DNA of 64,000 bases, taken from contig CAVPHF010000028.1 in NCBI GenBank assembly GCA_963704155.1, forward strand, positions 62,001 to 126,000, written 5' to 3'. The notes under the pieces are model-generated. The model saw only the letters and a program-made list of their open reading frames with translations. It was not told the DNA's origin and ran no database searches. Shown here one piece after another: positions 19,193 through 28,633 of this stretch. The DNA is from Thiohalocapsa sp963704155. GTDB taxonomy: Bacteria > Pseudomonadota > Gammaproteobacteria > Chromatiales > Chromatiaceae. The first letter of the stretch is position 1. Each line of letters opens with the position of its first letter. The translations under genes and the position numbers were made by a program.

Positions 19193-19330
19193 TTATTCGC
19201 TGCGACGCCGATTGAGGGTTGCCGACGGCGTTTCGCCGAATGCCCGGCGGTAGTCGGCCGCGAACTGGCCGACGTGCCAGAAGCCCCGGGACGCCAGAGG
19301 ATGCAACCGGATTGGCTCCGACTCACCGCG
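19193..19330 (-). pseudogene. C-terminal tail of an AraC family regulator (fragment)
   Basis: Read from about 19330 to the stop at 19193, this gives LASRGFWHVGQFAADYRRAF followed by GETPSATLNRRR, the last helix-turn-helix of an AraC protein. No upstream part of the gene exists in any frame. The surrounding 18.8-19.6 kb gap holds nothing else recognised. Confidence 0.65.
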
Positions 19331-19591
19331 GAACGGGCGGATCTCGCCACCGTTGCGTCCTGTTAAGCCAGCAGGCGTCGTCTAGAATCAGCCATTGCAG
19401 ACGGCGGCGGTGCCTATGTGCGAGGTGGGTCGTCGGCGATGCGACGGTAGCGCGTCGGCTGCCGCAACATGTCTGGTTGATTGAACCGATGCCTCGGCCT
19501 AGTTCCTGACAACGGGCGCGTCGCCTGGCTTCGCCCTCTTTCGCGAGGAGTATAGATTTCATCCGTTTCCGCAGATCAGCATCCGACGGCC

Positions 19592-21385
19592 GTGTCCGAG
19601 GAACCGAGGACGGACCGTTCCGCCGCAGACGGCGGTTTGACCCCTCGCCTCATCTACGGCCGAGAGGCGTCTGAGGTCGCCGCAAGGCTGGACGTCGATC
19701 TGGACCGGGGGCTGTCGTCCGCCGAGGCGGCGAGCAGACTCAAGCGCCATGGGCCGAACCAGTTGGCGGAGGTGGCGAAGGCGTCGCCATGGGTCCTGTT
19801 TCTGCGCCAGTTCGCGAATCCGCTATTGATCATCCTGCTGGTGGGCGCCGTGATCTCGGGGTACACGGGACACTGGGTGGACGCCATCGCGATCTTCGTC
19901 ATCGTGCTGATCAACGCGAGCATCAGCTTCCTGCAGGAGATGAAGGCGGAGCGTTCGCTCGCGGCCCTGAGCCAGATGGCCGCCCCGATGGCGACCGTGC
20001 GTCGCGATACCGACTGGTGCGAGATCCCGGCCCGGGAAATCGTCCCCGGCGACCTGCTGCGCATCAAGGCCGGCGACATCCTCGCCGCCGATGTGCGCCT
20101 GATCGAGGCCAACCGGCTGCAACTGGACGAGGCCGCGCTGACCGGTGAGTCCGAGCCGGTGGATAAGCACGACCAAGTTATCGAGGGCGACGACGAGGCG
20201 GTGCTGGCGGAGCGCTTCAACATGGGCTTCAGCAGCACCCAGGTCAGCGCCGGCAGCGGGCTCGGGCTGGTGGTCGCCACCGGCATGGACACGGAGGTCG
20301 GGCATATCGCCGGCCTCATGGCCACGGCGGAGCAGCCGAAGACGCCGCTGCAGGAGCGCATCGAGAGCCTGTCGAAGATCCTCATCGGCGCCGCGCTGCT
20401 GGTGGTCGCCGTCGTGATCGGCATCGGCATCGCCAACGGCTTGGACGCCTTCGAGATGCTGAACACCGCCATCTCCCTGTCGGTCGCGGCAATCCCGGAG
20501 GGCATGCCGACCATCGTCACCATCGTGCTGACGCTGGGCTCCCAGGCGATGGCGCGCCAGAACGCGTTGGTCCGCCAGCTCAGCTCGGTGGAGACCCTGG
20601 GGACGACCTCCGTGATCTGCTCCGACAAGACCGGGACGCTGACGCAGAATCAAATGAAACCTTGCAGACATTCCCCTTCGACTCGACCCGCAAGATGATG
20701 AGCGTGCTGGTGGGCATGCCCACCGGAGAGACCGTGCTGGCGGCCAAGGGTGCACCCGATGTGATCCTGTCACGCGCCTCCGAGGTCCTGCTGCACGGCG
20801 AAGAGGTGCCGCTGACCGATGAGCGCCGGGCCGAGATCGAACAGGTCATCGCCGGCTTCGGCGAAGATGCACTGCGCACCCTGGCCATCGCCTACAAAAG
20901 GCGTACCCGCGCTGACACTGGGGCTGGAGCCGGCCGAGGCCGATATCATGCAGCGAGCCCCGCGCGGCCGCGACGAGAACGTCTTCGCCGGGGGGCTCGG
21001 CCAACGCATCATCCTGCGCGGACTCGCGCTCGGCGGGCTGGCCTATTGGCTGTTTCAGGAGACCCTCGCTGCGGGCGGCTCGGTCGCCTATGCGCAGACG
21101 ATAGCCTTCGCGACCCTGATCTTCGCCCAGCTCTGGCACATCTTCGATTCGCGCGCGACCAAGACCCTGTTTCGAAAGAACCCCTTCAGCAACCGTATGC
21201 TGCTCGCAGCTGTCGCCATCTCGGCCACTCTGTCGTTGCTCGCGATCTACACCCCGCCCGGGAACTTCGTGCTGGGCACGGAGCCGTTGTCCCTTAAGCA
21301 CCTGGCGGAGATCATAGCGCTGGCCGCCTTGCCGACGCTTGGGTTGTCCGCACTCAAGGAGATATTCGGCTTCCGTTTCTTGTGA
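19592..21385 (+). pseudogene. P-type cation ATPase pseudogene with two internal deletions
   Basis: The first part (GTG 19592 to about 20655) reads a normal P2-type ATPase N-terminus: LLIILLVGAVISGYTGHW membrane region, DEAALTGESEPVDK actuator loop, ISLSVAAIPEGMP and the phosphorylation motif CSDKTGTLT. Directly after this the frame changes and joins to nucleotide-domain sequence (TFPFDSTRKMMSVL, AAKGAPDVIL). About residue ALRTLAIAYK (20890) it jumps again, into C-terminal membrane helices (PAEADIMQRAPRGRDENVFAGG to the stop at 21385). The hinge with GDGVND is gone, so no active pump can be made. An intact relative lies at 32.8-35.5 kb. Confidence 0.88.
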
Positions 21386-21586
21386 GAGGCCGACGCGGTC
21401 GCAGCCGTCAACACTGTCGCTTGCTGCGGAATGACACACCAGGCGCACCGTTTGTCTACAGAAATCGCCGAAGCCGGCGAAATGGCTGCTCGACTCGCGA
21501 CACCTCCTGGAGTTGGTTGCGCGCGGCCGTGGGCAGCCCAGTCGACTCCGAACCCTGGATCCACTTGCCCACAGGAGCACGCAACC

Positions 21587-22438
21587 GTGAACACGGCCGA
21601 CGACCGAATACTGACACTCGAAGAAGCGCTGACGGAGCCGCGGCGGTATCGGGACATGGGCCTGGCGTTCCAGCCCATGCACAACTTCAGCAAGACCCCC
21701 GGCGGCCCCCACGGTCAACCGCTCAGCTTCTGGGCCTCCTGGGAACTCGCGGATCGAGCGCGCCGGATCGCCCTGCTGCTCGACGACTGTCAGGAAGAGT
21801 ACCGCCCCTATGCCGGCGGCATCCTGCCAAATCTGATGCAACTGGTGAAGACGTTCCGCGCGGCCGGGGCGACGAGCGACGGCGTCTGCATCATGTGGAG
21901 CGCCTGGACCCGAACCTTCGACGACGGGATCAGCAATGCGATGGACCGGTGGTACGGCCCCAAGGGTCTACGCCCTGACGATCCGGAAAACGCCGTCTAC
22001 ATCTTCGAAGGCGCGCCCGGCATGCAGCCGCTCGCGGAGATCGCGCCGACGGAGCAAGAGGTCTCGGACGGCTGGTTCTATCACGGAAAGCACCTGGACA
22101 TGTTCTGGAATTTCGACGAGCACGGACGCTCCTACCTCGACGAGAAGCTGAAAGCCGTCGGCATCGACACGATCGTCCTATCGGGACTATGGACCGATGA
22201 GTGCATCCTCAGCACCGCCTACGCCGGTAACTCCCGCGGCTACGATGTCGTCGTCGTCAGCGACGCCACCGCCACCGCAACGGCAAACCACGACATCGCA
22301 CTCAATGTCGCCGGCAGCACGGTCGCAAAGGTACTCCCGACCGAAGACGTCGTGATCTATATGACAAACGACTTCGTCACCGGCGAAGTCGACGCTGTCA
22401 AAGGCACGAGCCACCCGGACGGCCGAAACGAGCGCTGA
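21587..22438 (+). CDS. Isochorismatase-like cysteine hydrolase
   Basis: 283 residues from GTG 21587, chosen for the AGGAG just upstream; the longer frame from 21431 runs through non-coding sequence. The cysteine hydrolase triad of the isochorismatase fold is visible: Asp in LLDDCQEEY (about 58), Lys in YHGKHLDMF (about 171), and Cys in LSGLWTDECILSTAYAG (about 206). Family members hydrolyse amides, N-carbamoyl compounds or isochorismate; the substrate is unknown. No pathway partners are nearby. Confidence 0.9.
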   Translation: MNTADDRILTLEEALTEPRRYRDMGLAFQPMHNFSKTPGGPHGQPLSFWASWELADRARRIALLLDDCQEEYRPYAGGILPNLMQLVKTFRAAGATSDGVCIMWSAWTRTFDDGISNAMDRWYGPKGLRPDDPENAVYIFEGAPGMQPLAEIAPTEQEVSDGWFYHGKHLDMFWNFDEHGRSYLDEKLKAVGIDTIVLSGLWTDECILSTAYAGNSRGYDVVVVSDATATATANHDIALNVAGSTVAKVLPTEDVVIYMTNDFVTGEVDAVKGTSHPDGRNER

Positions 22439-22901
22439 GCCATCCGATCCGCTCGCGCGAAAAGACTCGGCCGCTGCTCCGGCACAGATGGGCCGCAAGC
22501 ACGCGCAGTAAGCATTCGCAATACGGCGCTGAGGGCCTGCGGTTCTCGCTCAATATACAGCGCAGCCGTTTGGGCACCGACAGGACCTACTGGCGCACCG
22601 GCAGCGGTGGAATGACATGATCGACCAGATGGGCTGCGGAGCCCTCTCGCATAACGGCTTCGCGGACGCGGCCCCGCAGCCCGATGAGAAGGGCTATTCT
22701 TGATTCCGATCACCAGCGAACGTGGTGATTCGCCCGGTCTCTCGGCTCGGCTTGCCGAGTGGCGCGGGACCGTCGGCGGCACGGACGCAGCCGTGAAGCC
22801 CTTCGCAAGGGTTCAGGGCGCGTCAGCCATCGTCAGCGGCCCTGAAACAAGCCCATGTCGCCTCACCGACCGCTGCCCGTCGGCCTGACCTCGAGCATCC
22901 G
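22439..22901. other. Gap without an intact gene
   Basis: A minus-strand stretch from about 22700 to a stop at 22587 reads like a protein tail (LIGLRGRVREAVMREGSAAH ... VIPPLPV) but has no start and I cannot name a family with confidence. The rest shows no gene, repeat or clear signal. Confidence 0.3.
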
Positions 22902-23606
22902 ATGCCTTTTCAGCTTTTCGGCACCGCCCATCTACTGGCACTTTCCGTCATCGCCGCCCTGGCCCTGGGGCTGCCGCTCCTGCTGCGCCGGCGCGCGCCA
23001 GGCATAGTCGCGCCCGTCGCCTGGCTGCTCGGCGCCTTGCTGCTCGCCCAGGAGGTCGCCCAGGCGGCTTGGCTTTGGCGCTCGCTGGGCCCGGGCCTTC
23101 ACCTGCTGCCACTCGACCTCTGCACCCTCTCGGTTTTCTTCACCGCATGGGTTCTGATTACGCGTTCTCCGCGAATCTATGAGATCGTCTATTTTTGGGG
23201 ACTTGGCGGCACCACTCAGGCCTTGGTCACGCCGGAACTTTTCCAGGGCTTCCCGAGCGCCGCATTCCTCTTCTTCTTCGCGGGCCACGGGTTGGTCGTA
23301 ATCGGCGTCGTCTACGCCACGCTCGCGCTGCAGCTGCGGCCGTACCCGCGGTCGATCCTGCGCGTCGCGGCGATGACACTTGCCCTCGCCGCCGCGGTCT
23401 TCCTGCTCAATCTGCTCCTTGGCACCAACTTCATGTATCTGATGGCCAAGCCGATGCAGCCGTCGCTGCTCGACTGGTTCGGGCCCTGGCCTTGGTATCT
23501 GGCGGGGCTTTTCGCGACCGCGCTGCTCACCTTCGCGGTGTTGTATCTTCCCTGGCTTGTCGTCGACTTTCGGCGTTCTCACCGAACGCCACTGAGTGAG
23601 ACCTAA
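22902..23606 (+). CDS. YwaF / TIGR02206 family integral membrane protein
   Basis: 234 residues, seven hydrophobic helices in close succession, beginning MPFQLFGTAHLLAL with the family-typical short N-terminus. Sequence around LLPLDLCTLSVFFTAW and GTNFMYLMAKPMQPSLLDWFGPWPWYL matches the TIGR02206 group. The function of this family is not known. The hemerythrin gene starts one base after its stop, so the two are co-translated. Confidence 0.9.
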   Translation: MPFQLFGTAHLLALSVIAALALGLPLLLRRRAPGIVAPVAWLLGALLLAQEVAQAAWLWRSLGPGLHLLPLDLCTLSVFFTAWVLITRSPRIYEIVYFWGLGGTTQALVTPELFQGFPSAAFLFFFAGHGLVVIGVVYATLALQLRPYPRSILRVAAMTLALAAAVFLLNLLLGTNFMYLMAKPMQPSLLDWFGPWPWYLAGLFATALLTFAVLYLPWLVVDFRRSHRTPLSET

Positions 23607-23607
23607 G

Positions 23608-24042
23608 ATGCAACGCGATCCGAACCTCGTGCGCCTCTCCCGCGATCACCACACCGGCTTGGTGCTGGCCAAACGGGCACGCGAGCTGGCAACGACCGAG
23701 GCGACCCAACGCCGCGCCGCCTGGACGGAGATGCAGGCGCGCTTCGCCGACGAGCTGGAGCCCCACTTCCAGCTCGAGGAGCAGGGGCTGCTGCCGGCCT
23801 TGCGAGCGGCCGGCGAAGATGTCCTGGTCGATCGGACGCTGACCGAGCATGCCGAGCTGCGGCGGCTGATCGCGAGCGCCGATCCCTCGGCGCCGCAGCG
23901 CTTCGGCGAGGCCCTCGCTGCCCATATCCGGTTCGAGGAAGCGGGGCTGTTCGAGACCGCCCAGCGGGTGCTCGCCGCCGACGTGCTCGACGCGCTCGGC
24001 GTCCTGCACGAGCAAGCGGCGCCGCCCGCCTGTCGGCGCTGA
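23608..24042 (+). CDS. Hemerythrin HHE domain protein
   Basis: 144 residues from ATG 23608 (MQRDPNLVRLSRDHHTGL). Iron ligands expected for a hemerythrin-like four-helix bundle are seen in order: DHH, HFQLEEQGL, EHAELRRLI and HIRFEEAGLFE. Such proteins carry a di-iron centre that binds oxygen, or serve in iron or nitric oxide handling. Follows the YwaF-type membrane protein with one base between stop and start. Confidence 0.9.
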   Translation: MQRDPNLVRLSRDHHTGLVLAKRARELATTEATQRRAAWTEMQARFADELEPHFQLEEQGLLPALRAAGEDVLVDRTLTEHAELRRLIASADPSAPQRFGEALAAHIRFEEAGLFETAQRVLAADVLDALGVLHEQAAPPACRR

Positions 24043-24123
24043 TCGGGGCCGGTACCCCAATCCGTCCGCGCTACCCCGGCCCAGCACTGCAAACTGCCGC
24101 TGCAGCGCTGCTGGTAATCCCGA

Positions 24124-24756
24124 GTGTCCATTGAAGCCTGGCTCTCCCTCGCCCTGCTGTGCCTGTTCGGCGCCATGACGCCTGGCCCGAGCCTGGCGGT
24201 GGTGCTTAGCAGCACCTTACGCGGCGGGCATCCGGCGGGGCTGGCCGCCGCCCTCGCCCACGGCCTCGCGGTCGGGCTCTATGCCGTGCTGACGGTCGCC
24301 GGTCTGGCGGCCCTGCTCACCGCATCGCTCAAGCTCTTCGCCCTGCTGCAGTTCGCCGCGGCCGGATACCTCGTCTACCTCGCGCGAAGTGCGCTGCGTC
24401 GGCAGGCGCCTATCAAGACAGCGGAGACCGACGCGCGCCGCCATCAGAACCTTGGAGCAGCGGCCGGCGACGGCTTCATGATCGCCTTTCTCAATCCCAA
24501 GCTCGCGGTGTTCATGCTGGCGCTGTTCGCGCCCTTCGTCACCCCCGATCAGGGCATCGGCGCCAAGGCCCTCCTGGTGCTCACCATCGGCGGCATCGAC
24601 GCCACCTGGTATTCGGCCGTAGTCCTCATGATGGTGCGCACCGGCCTGCTGGCCAGACTTCAGCGCAATGCGGTCTTCGTGGAGCGTGTGTATGCGGTGC
24701 TGCTGCTGGCGCTGGCGGTCTTCGTGGCAAGCCGCGCCGCCTCGACCTTGGCATGA
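24124..24756 (+). CDS. LysE/RhtB family transporter
   Basis: 210 residues from GTG 24124 (MSIEAWLSLALLC). The family signature GAMTPGPSLAVVLSSTLRGG sits in the first helix, and the conserved FLNPKLAVFML segment in the fourth. Six predicted membrane helices. Members export amino acids such as lysine, threonine or homoserine; the cargo cannot be inferred. Same strand as the hemerythrin gene, 81 bases downstream. Confidence 0.93.
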   Translation: MSIEAWLSLALLCLFGAMTPGPSLAVVLSSTLRGGHPAGLAAALAHGLAVGLYAVLTVAGLAALLTASLKLFALLQFAAAGYLVYLARSALRRQAPIKTAETDARRHQNLGAAAGDGFMIAFLNPKLAVFMLALFAPFVTPDQGIGAKALLVLTIGGIDATWYSAVVLMMVRTGLLARLQRNAVFVERVYAVLLLALAVFVASRAASTLA

Positions 24757-25566
24757 CTCCCGTGGGCGGCGCGTCGGCACAGAGGGGACGCGCTCATTCT
24801 GCCCTGATGCGCGGTTCGCACTCGCCCCGATCAACAGGCCTCTGACGAAGGTCAGTAGATCGGAATAGTCGCGTATCCCTGGTCCTGGTAACCGATCAGC
24901 GAGACGAAGGTATTGCGGACCGGCTCGATCCCCGGCTGCAGCGACGGATCGGCAATCCAAACCACCCTGAGGATCTAGATACGGCCTGAGAGTGGAGGCT
25001 AGTGGTGGCGAGATAAGCCGTCAACATGCGCGGCACGGCTGACGGGGATTGCGAGCGTTGCAAGGGCGCCTGTTGCAGATTGCTGCGGCGAGGATCTGCG
25101 GCACAGCGAACCGCCACGAGACGAGGGCGACCGCACCGTCTCCAGCAGCAGAGAGGCGACGGTTACAGGCAACGCGCTGGTCAAACTCGAAGTCGGGCTC
25201 GGACTGGCCAAAGAGGTCCCAGTCCGGCATCGGCTCCGTGGCACTGTCCCAAGCAGGTGGTCGCGTTCGGGCGGCCCCTGGAGACCTCGGCGACGTCGGA
25301 GGTAATCCGCACAATGACCGCTGTGGGCTGCATTGCCGCCGTCGACGTTCGTAAAGCCGAGGGCCGTCCTGGGTCGTAAGCTGTCCCTGCAGAGCAAGCT
25401 CGGCTAGTATCCGGTGCCTACCGCACGGGCGACATGGGTCGCGGGTGAGCTGTCCGTGCGGCTGTTCGCTAGAATTGTTGCCTCGCGCGCGTCGGCGCCG
25501 CAGGCACCGCTCGACGGCTGTATGTAGCCCACGAGATTTTCTTGGAACATGAATAAAGGGGGTTCC
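24757..25566. other. Gene-poor stretch with a possible gene tail and a dispersed repeat copy
   Basis: On the minus strand, about 24971 to the stop at 24852 reads DPSLQPGIEPVRNTFVSLIG then YQDQGYATIPIY, which looks like the end of a real protein, but no start or upstream part is found. 25268-25340 is one copy of a dispersed repeat whose second copy lies at 40491-40563. Long open frames on both strands at 25.0-26.0 kb have no protein character. Confidence 0.45.
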
Positions 25567-25965
25567 ATGAACGGCCAAGCGCATCGCTGGCTCCTTGCGG
25601 TCGTGGTTTGTGTCCTCACTGCCGCGCTTCTCAGCTGCTCCGACGAAGCCCGCGACAGCCACACGGCGGTGGTCACGGCCACGGCCTATAACTCGATGCC
25701 TGAGCAGACCGATGGCGATCCGACCGTGGCGGCCTGGGGCGACCAGCTCAAACCCGGCATGAAGGCGATCGCCGTTTCTCGCGACCTTGTCGAGCGAGGG
25801 CTGACTCGGGGCACCAAAGTCAGGATCGAAGGTCAACGCGGCACCTACAGGGTTCTGGATACGATGCACAGTCGCTGGACCGACAGGATCGACATCTACA
25901 TGGGCGAAGATGTCGATGCCGCCAAGGCTTGGGGCAAGAAGCAGGCTACGATCTCCTGGCGCTAG
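25567..25965 (+). CDS. 3D-domain lipoprotein
   Basis: 132 residues from ATG 25567, preceded by GGGGG at good spacing; ATG 25549 is an alternative. A lipoprotein signal (VVCVLTAALLSC, Cys about 24) indicates membrane anchoring. The rest is a 3D (three-Asp) domain: TATAYNSMPEQTDGDPTVAAW, LKPGMKAIAVSRDL and VLDTMHSRWTDRIDIYMGED, with the Asp residues of the family retained. The fold is shared with MltA-type lytic transglycosylases, so a role in cell-wall turnover is plausible but not shown. Confidence 0.9.
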   Translation: MNGQAHRWLLAVVVCVLTAALLSCSDEARDSHTAVVTATAYNSMPEQTDGDPTVAAWGDQLKPGMKAIAVSRDLVERGLTRGTKVRIEGQRGTYRVLDTMHSRWTDRIDIYMGEDVDAAKAWGKKQATISWR

Positions 25966-26220
25966 CGAATTTATGCGGACTGCAGCGCACTGTCCCCGAT
26001 TGCGGGAATTTCGCGGCGATGTTACACAATCTGGGCGGGAGTGGCCGCTCGCCATCCCGACGCCCGGCGTGTGCTACGGATCGGAAGCTTCCTCTGGCCG
26101 TGAGCTGGGCAAAGCCCCCAGCCTGACACAACGCAGACCTTTGCGAGGCAACGCTCGGCCGGCAATTGTGCGCTAAATTCGGACGTCGCCCGTGCCAAAA
26201 GTGGCAAGCGGGGTTAAAGT

Positions 26221-26250
26221 CTCCCGTAGCTCACTGGTGGAGCTAGGGAG
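26221..26250. repeat. Stem-loop in the 26.0-26.5 kb gap
   Basis: CTCCC (26221-26225) plus TAGCTC (26227-26232) pair with GAGCTA (26240-26245) plus GGGAG (26246-26250), a stem of 11 pairs with one bulged G and a seven-base loop. No T run follows, so it is not an obvious terminator. The remaining 25966-26572 shows no gene. Confidence 0.5.
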
Positions 26251-26572
26251 CCCCAACATTGGCCACGAATCCGAACATCACCCTGTTGCCATCCTTGAAC
26301 GTCGCATCTCGGGCCTGCGGTAAATTGCGAGCTTGCAGCAGGAATGGTACGGGGAGAGGACGCTTGTCTGCGTTGACGCGGTTTTGGCGACGAGCGGTTA
26401 CATCTCAGTCCGGCCAGGATCAGACGCCCGCATCAGCACCGACATGCGCCTCGTTTCGGCCACTAAGGCACATTCCCACGTCGGATCACTACCCCCAATC
26501 GCTGCAAGCAGGCGACGCCGCACCTCTAATCGCCTACACTTCGGCAGCAAAAGAACCCACGGGAGTCTTCGC

Positions 26573-26845
26573 ATGCACGTCCTCGGCGTTGTCGTTTGCG
26601 TTGCCCTGACAACAGCGGCACTCTCCGGCTGCGGTCCGCAATCGCCGCCGCCCGATGTCGATCAAACCCTGGGTCGGGCCTGCTTCGAGGCCCATCAGCC
26701 CGCCCTGCCGCCCGGCAGCCAGTACGAGGGCATCGCCGAGGCATCCGAGACCCACATCACTATCCGGGCGATGACCGGCGCCACGGTGGAGACTTTCGAG
26801 TGCTCACTGGCGCCAGACAGGACGGTTACCGCGATCCGAGAGTGA
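26573..26845 (+). CDS. Small putative lipoprotein
   Basis: 90 residues from ATG 26573 (MHVLGVVVCVALTT). A hydrophobic signal ends in a lipobox AALSGC, so the mature protein would be lipid-anchored with about 70 residues, containing a second pair of Cys. No family is recognised. The frame is open further upstream without coding character. An alternative is that it is a chance frame, but the lipobox and the acidic, soluble mature part make it plausible. Confidence 0.6.
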   Translation: MHVLGVVVCVALTTAALSGCGPQSPPPDVDQTLGRACFEAHQPALPPGSQYEGIAEASETHITIRAMTGATVETFECSLAPDRTVTAIRE

Positions 26846-27402
26846 GTCCGTGCGAGGGTATCGCGTCCTGACGCCCAGACTCCGCTGCGGCGCCATCGAA
26901 GTACATCGCGAAGGACACACAGTGGCGATCTTCAGCGATAGCGTCGGTGCTCGGTGCAGCGCTGCAAAATGTCAAAGATCCGGGCGATTCCTGCCAGTCC
27001 GTCCCACGCGATCCAACGCCCGCAGAGTGGCGCACAGCAGACGTTCGAAGGCGCGTCCTTCACTGGCAGCAGTCGGCCAATAGCGGTCATCCTGGGCGCT
27101 TGCTAAAATACGACTAAGCCAACGCGGAACGGTACCTGAGGGATTGCTCGTCGGGTCTAGCGCTGATCTCTCTCGTGGCGCAATATTGCGTCAAATCTCC
27201 GCCAAATCGCCCAACGACGCATCGGTCCGCTGCTCTCATCGCATGTCAAACAGGCGGCAGTTGCAGGGATGCAGTTCTCTGGTCTGTGCCGTGCGAGATT
27301 CGGCGAGGTCCAGCGACTATTTGAAAGCTCCGCCGCCTGATGTGGCTGCTTTCGCTCTGCGGTGCTAATTTCCTCGCGCTCCCTGTCTACTCATTCGCCG
27401 TG
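26846..27402. other. Gap without recognised genes
   Basis: No protein-like frame, RNA gene or clear signal was found. The minus strand near 27060-27090 contains GACCGCTATTGGCCGA, which resembles the core of dispersed intergenic repeats common in gammaproteobacteria. Confidence 0.4.
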
Positions 27403-27861
27403 TCACGGTTTTTCCCCCGCGGCCTCCAGCACAGCATTGAGCCGGGCGAGTTCCTCTCTGGCGCGCACCTGCTCGGTCACGTCGTACTGCACCCCTAGGT
27501 AGTAGATCACCCGCCCGTCGCGATCGAACAGGGGTCGTATGGTGAAACGATTGTAGAAGAGCGTTCCATCTTTCTTGTAGTTGCGCAGCGTCACAGTGAC
27601 CGGTTCGTCAGTGCGCAGCGCCTCACGGATGCGCTCGATCTCAGGCTGGTCGCGGTCTTCCCCCTGTAGGAATCGGCAGTTGCGGCCGATGATATCATCC
27701 TGCTCGTAGCCAGTGATCATCTCGAACGCGGCGTTGGCGTAGACGACGGGATTGTCCGGCTGGTCCGGGTCGGACAGCGTGATGCCGGTGACCACCGTGT
27801 CCAGGATCTGCGACAGGACGAACGGGATCAGGCCGGGGTCTTTCTCCGCGACGAATTCCAT
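27403..27861 (-). CDS. Short LOV-domain protein (blue-light sensor)
   Basis: 152 residues: a short N-terminal helix, a PAS/LOV core (about 20-125) and a C-terminal helix (QVRAREELARLNAVLEAAGE). The LOV photocycle motif GRNCRFLQG (about 59-67) is intact, including the Cys that forms the flavin adduct, and NYKKDGTLFYNRF and RVIYYLGVQYDVT provide the usual FMN-contact Asn/Gln positions. No effector domain is attached, so it should act through dimerisation or a partner. It follows the SRPBCC gene by 54 bases on the same strand, suggesting an operon. Confidence 0.93.
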   Translation of the reverse strand: MEFVAEKDPGLIPFVLSQILDTVVTGITLSDPDQPDNPVVYANAAFEMITGYEQDDIIGRNCRFLQGEDRDQPEIERIREALRTDEPVTVTLRNYKKDGTLFYNRFTIRPLFDRDGRVIYYLGVQYDVTEQVRAREELARLNAVLEAAGEKP

Positions 27862-27915
27862 GATGCGTTGCTCGTATCGAGTTTATTTAGAGGCATGCAG
27901 GCCGACCGGATGTGG

Positions 27916-28404
27916 TCAGGGCGTCGATGCCTTCGGGTTGCCGCTGGCGGGTACTTCGCCCTCCACCAGCCGCTTGATGTTGCCCACTGTGCGGGTTGCG
28001 CCCTCCTGGACGGCTGCGCGGATCAGCTTCTCGAACGGCCGCATGTAAAGCTCGATGCGGGTGAGCTGGAAGCCGAAGGTGAGGCGGCTGCAGTCACCGT
28101 CCGGTTTGCCACGCACCGTCTCTAATAAATAGTCGATACGGAACTGGTCGCGCGTCTCGGCGAAGCAAATTCGGCGAGGACGCTCCAAGGTCCGGACGCG
28201 GAAAGTGGTCTCGGTGCGCCGGCCCTGGTCCACCCGCACTTGGCGTGCCCGGCTGCCCACCCGCAGTGGCCCAGGGGTGAGGATCTCGAGCCGCTGGACC
28301 TCGGGAGCCCAGCGCTTGTAATTGCGCGCAAAGTCATCGGCGATGAATTCGTAGATCGCCTCGGCCGGTCGCGCAATAACGATACTCGCTTGGGCTTTCA
28401 CCAT
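27916..28404 (-). CDS. SRPBCC (START-like) family protein
   Basis: 162 residues from ATG 28404 (MVKAQASIVIARPAEAIYEFIAD), the typical N-terminal strand and helix of polyketide-cyclase/dehydrase type SRPBCC proteins; ATG 28431 is an alternative. The fold has a hydrophobic ligand pocket, but the ligand is unknown. The gene is directly upstream of the LOV protein. SRPBCC genes are often found in light- or stress-induced clusters, which fits this partner, but that link is inference. Confidence 0.85.
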   Translation of the reverse strand: MVKAQASIVIARPAEAIYEFIADDFARNYKRWAPEVQRLEILTPGPLRVGSRARQVRVDQGRRTETTFRVRTLERPRRICFAETRDQFRIDYLLETVRGKPDGDCSRLTFGFQLTRIELYMRPFEKLIRAAVQEGATRTVGNIKRLVEGEVPASGNPKASTP

Positions 28405-28595
28405 CAGGCTGTTTCCCCGAGTCGATTGCATGGGCTGGCGCGTCGGTCCTTGGCAATTGCCCATGAGATCCGCGGGTCGTCGGCACGGGCCGGTTCTGCC
28501 GCCCGAGGCGCGGGTCGTTGGTGTTGACACTTACTGTTAAGTAGCAGCGCGCCTCGTCTCACAATCGAACCGGCACTGAGGCGAGGTGGCTGGCC

Positions 28596-28633
28596 GCTCG
28601 GAACCCGCGCACATGCTCGGAACCCGCGCACAT
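28596..28633. repeat. Exact 19-bp tandem duplication
   Basis: GCTCGGAACCCGCGCACAT occurs at 28596-28614 and again immediately at 28615-28633. It lies in the gene-poor gap upstream of the SRPBCC gene. No function is apparent. Confidence 0.9.

Noticed and set aside
25021..26055. 344-residue minus-strand frame over the 3D-domain gene
   Set aside because: Overlaps a convincing lipoprotein gene and lacks protein character; only isolated gene tails are plausible in this region.
28518..28545. TTGACACTTACTGTTAAG as promoter or light-regulator operator upstream of the SRPBCC-LOV pair
   Set aside because: It points away from the genes, has no -10 partner, and matches no operator I can name with confidence.
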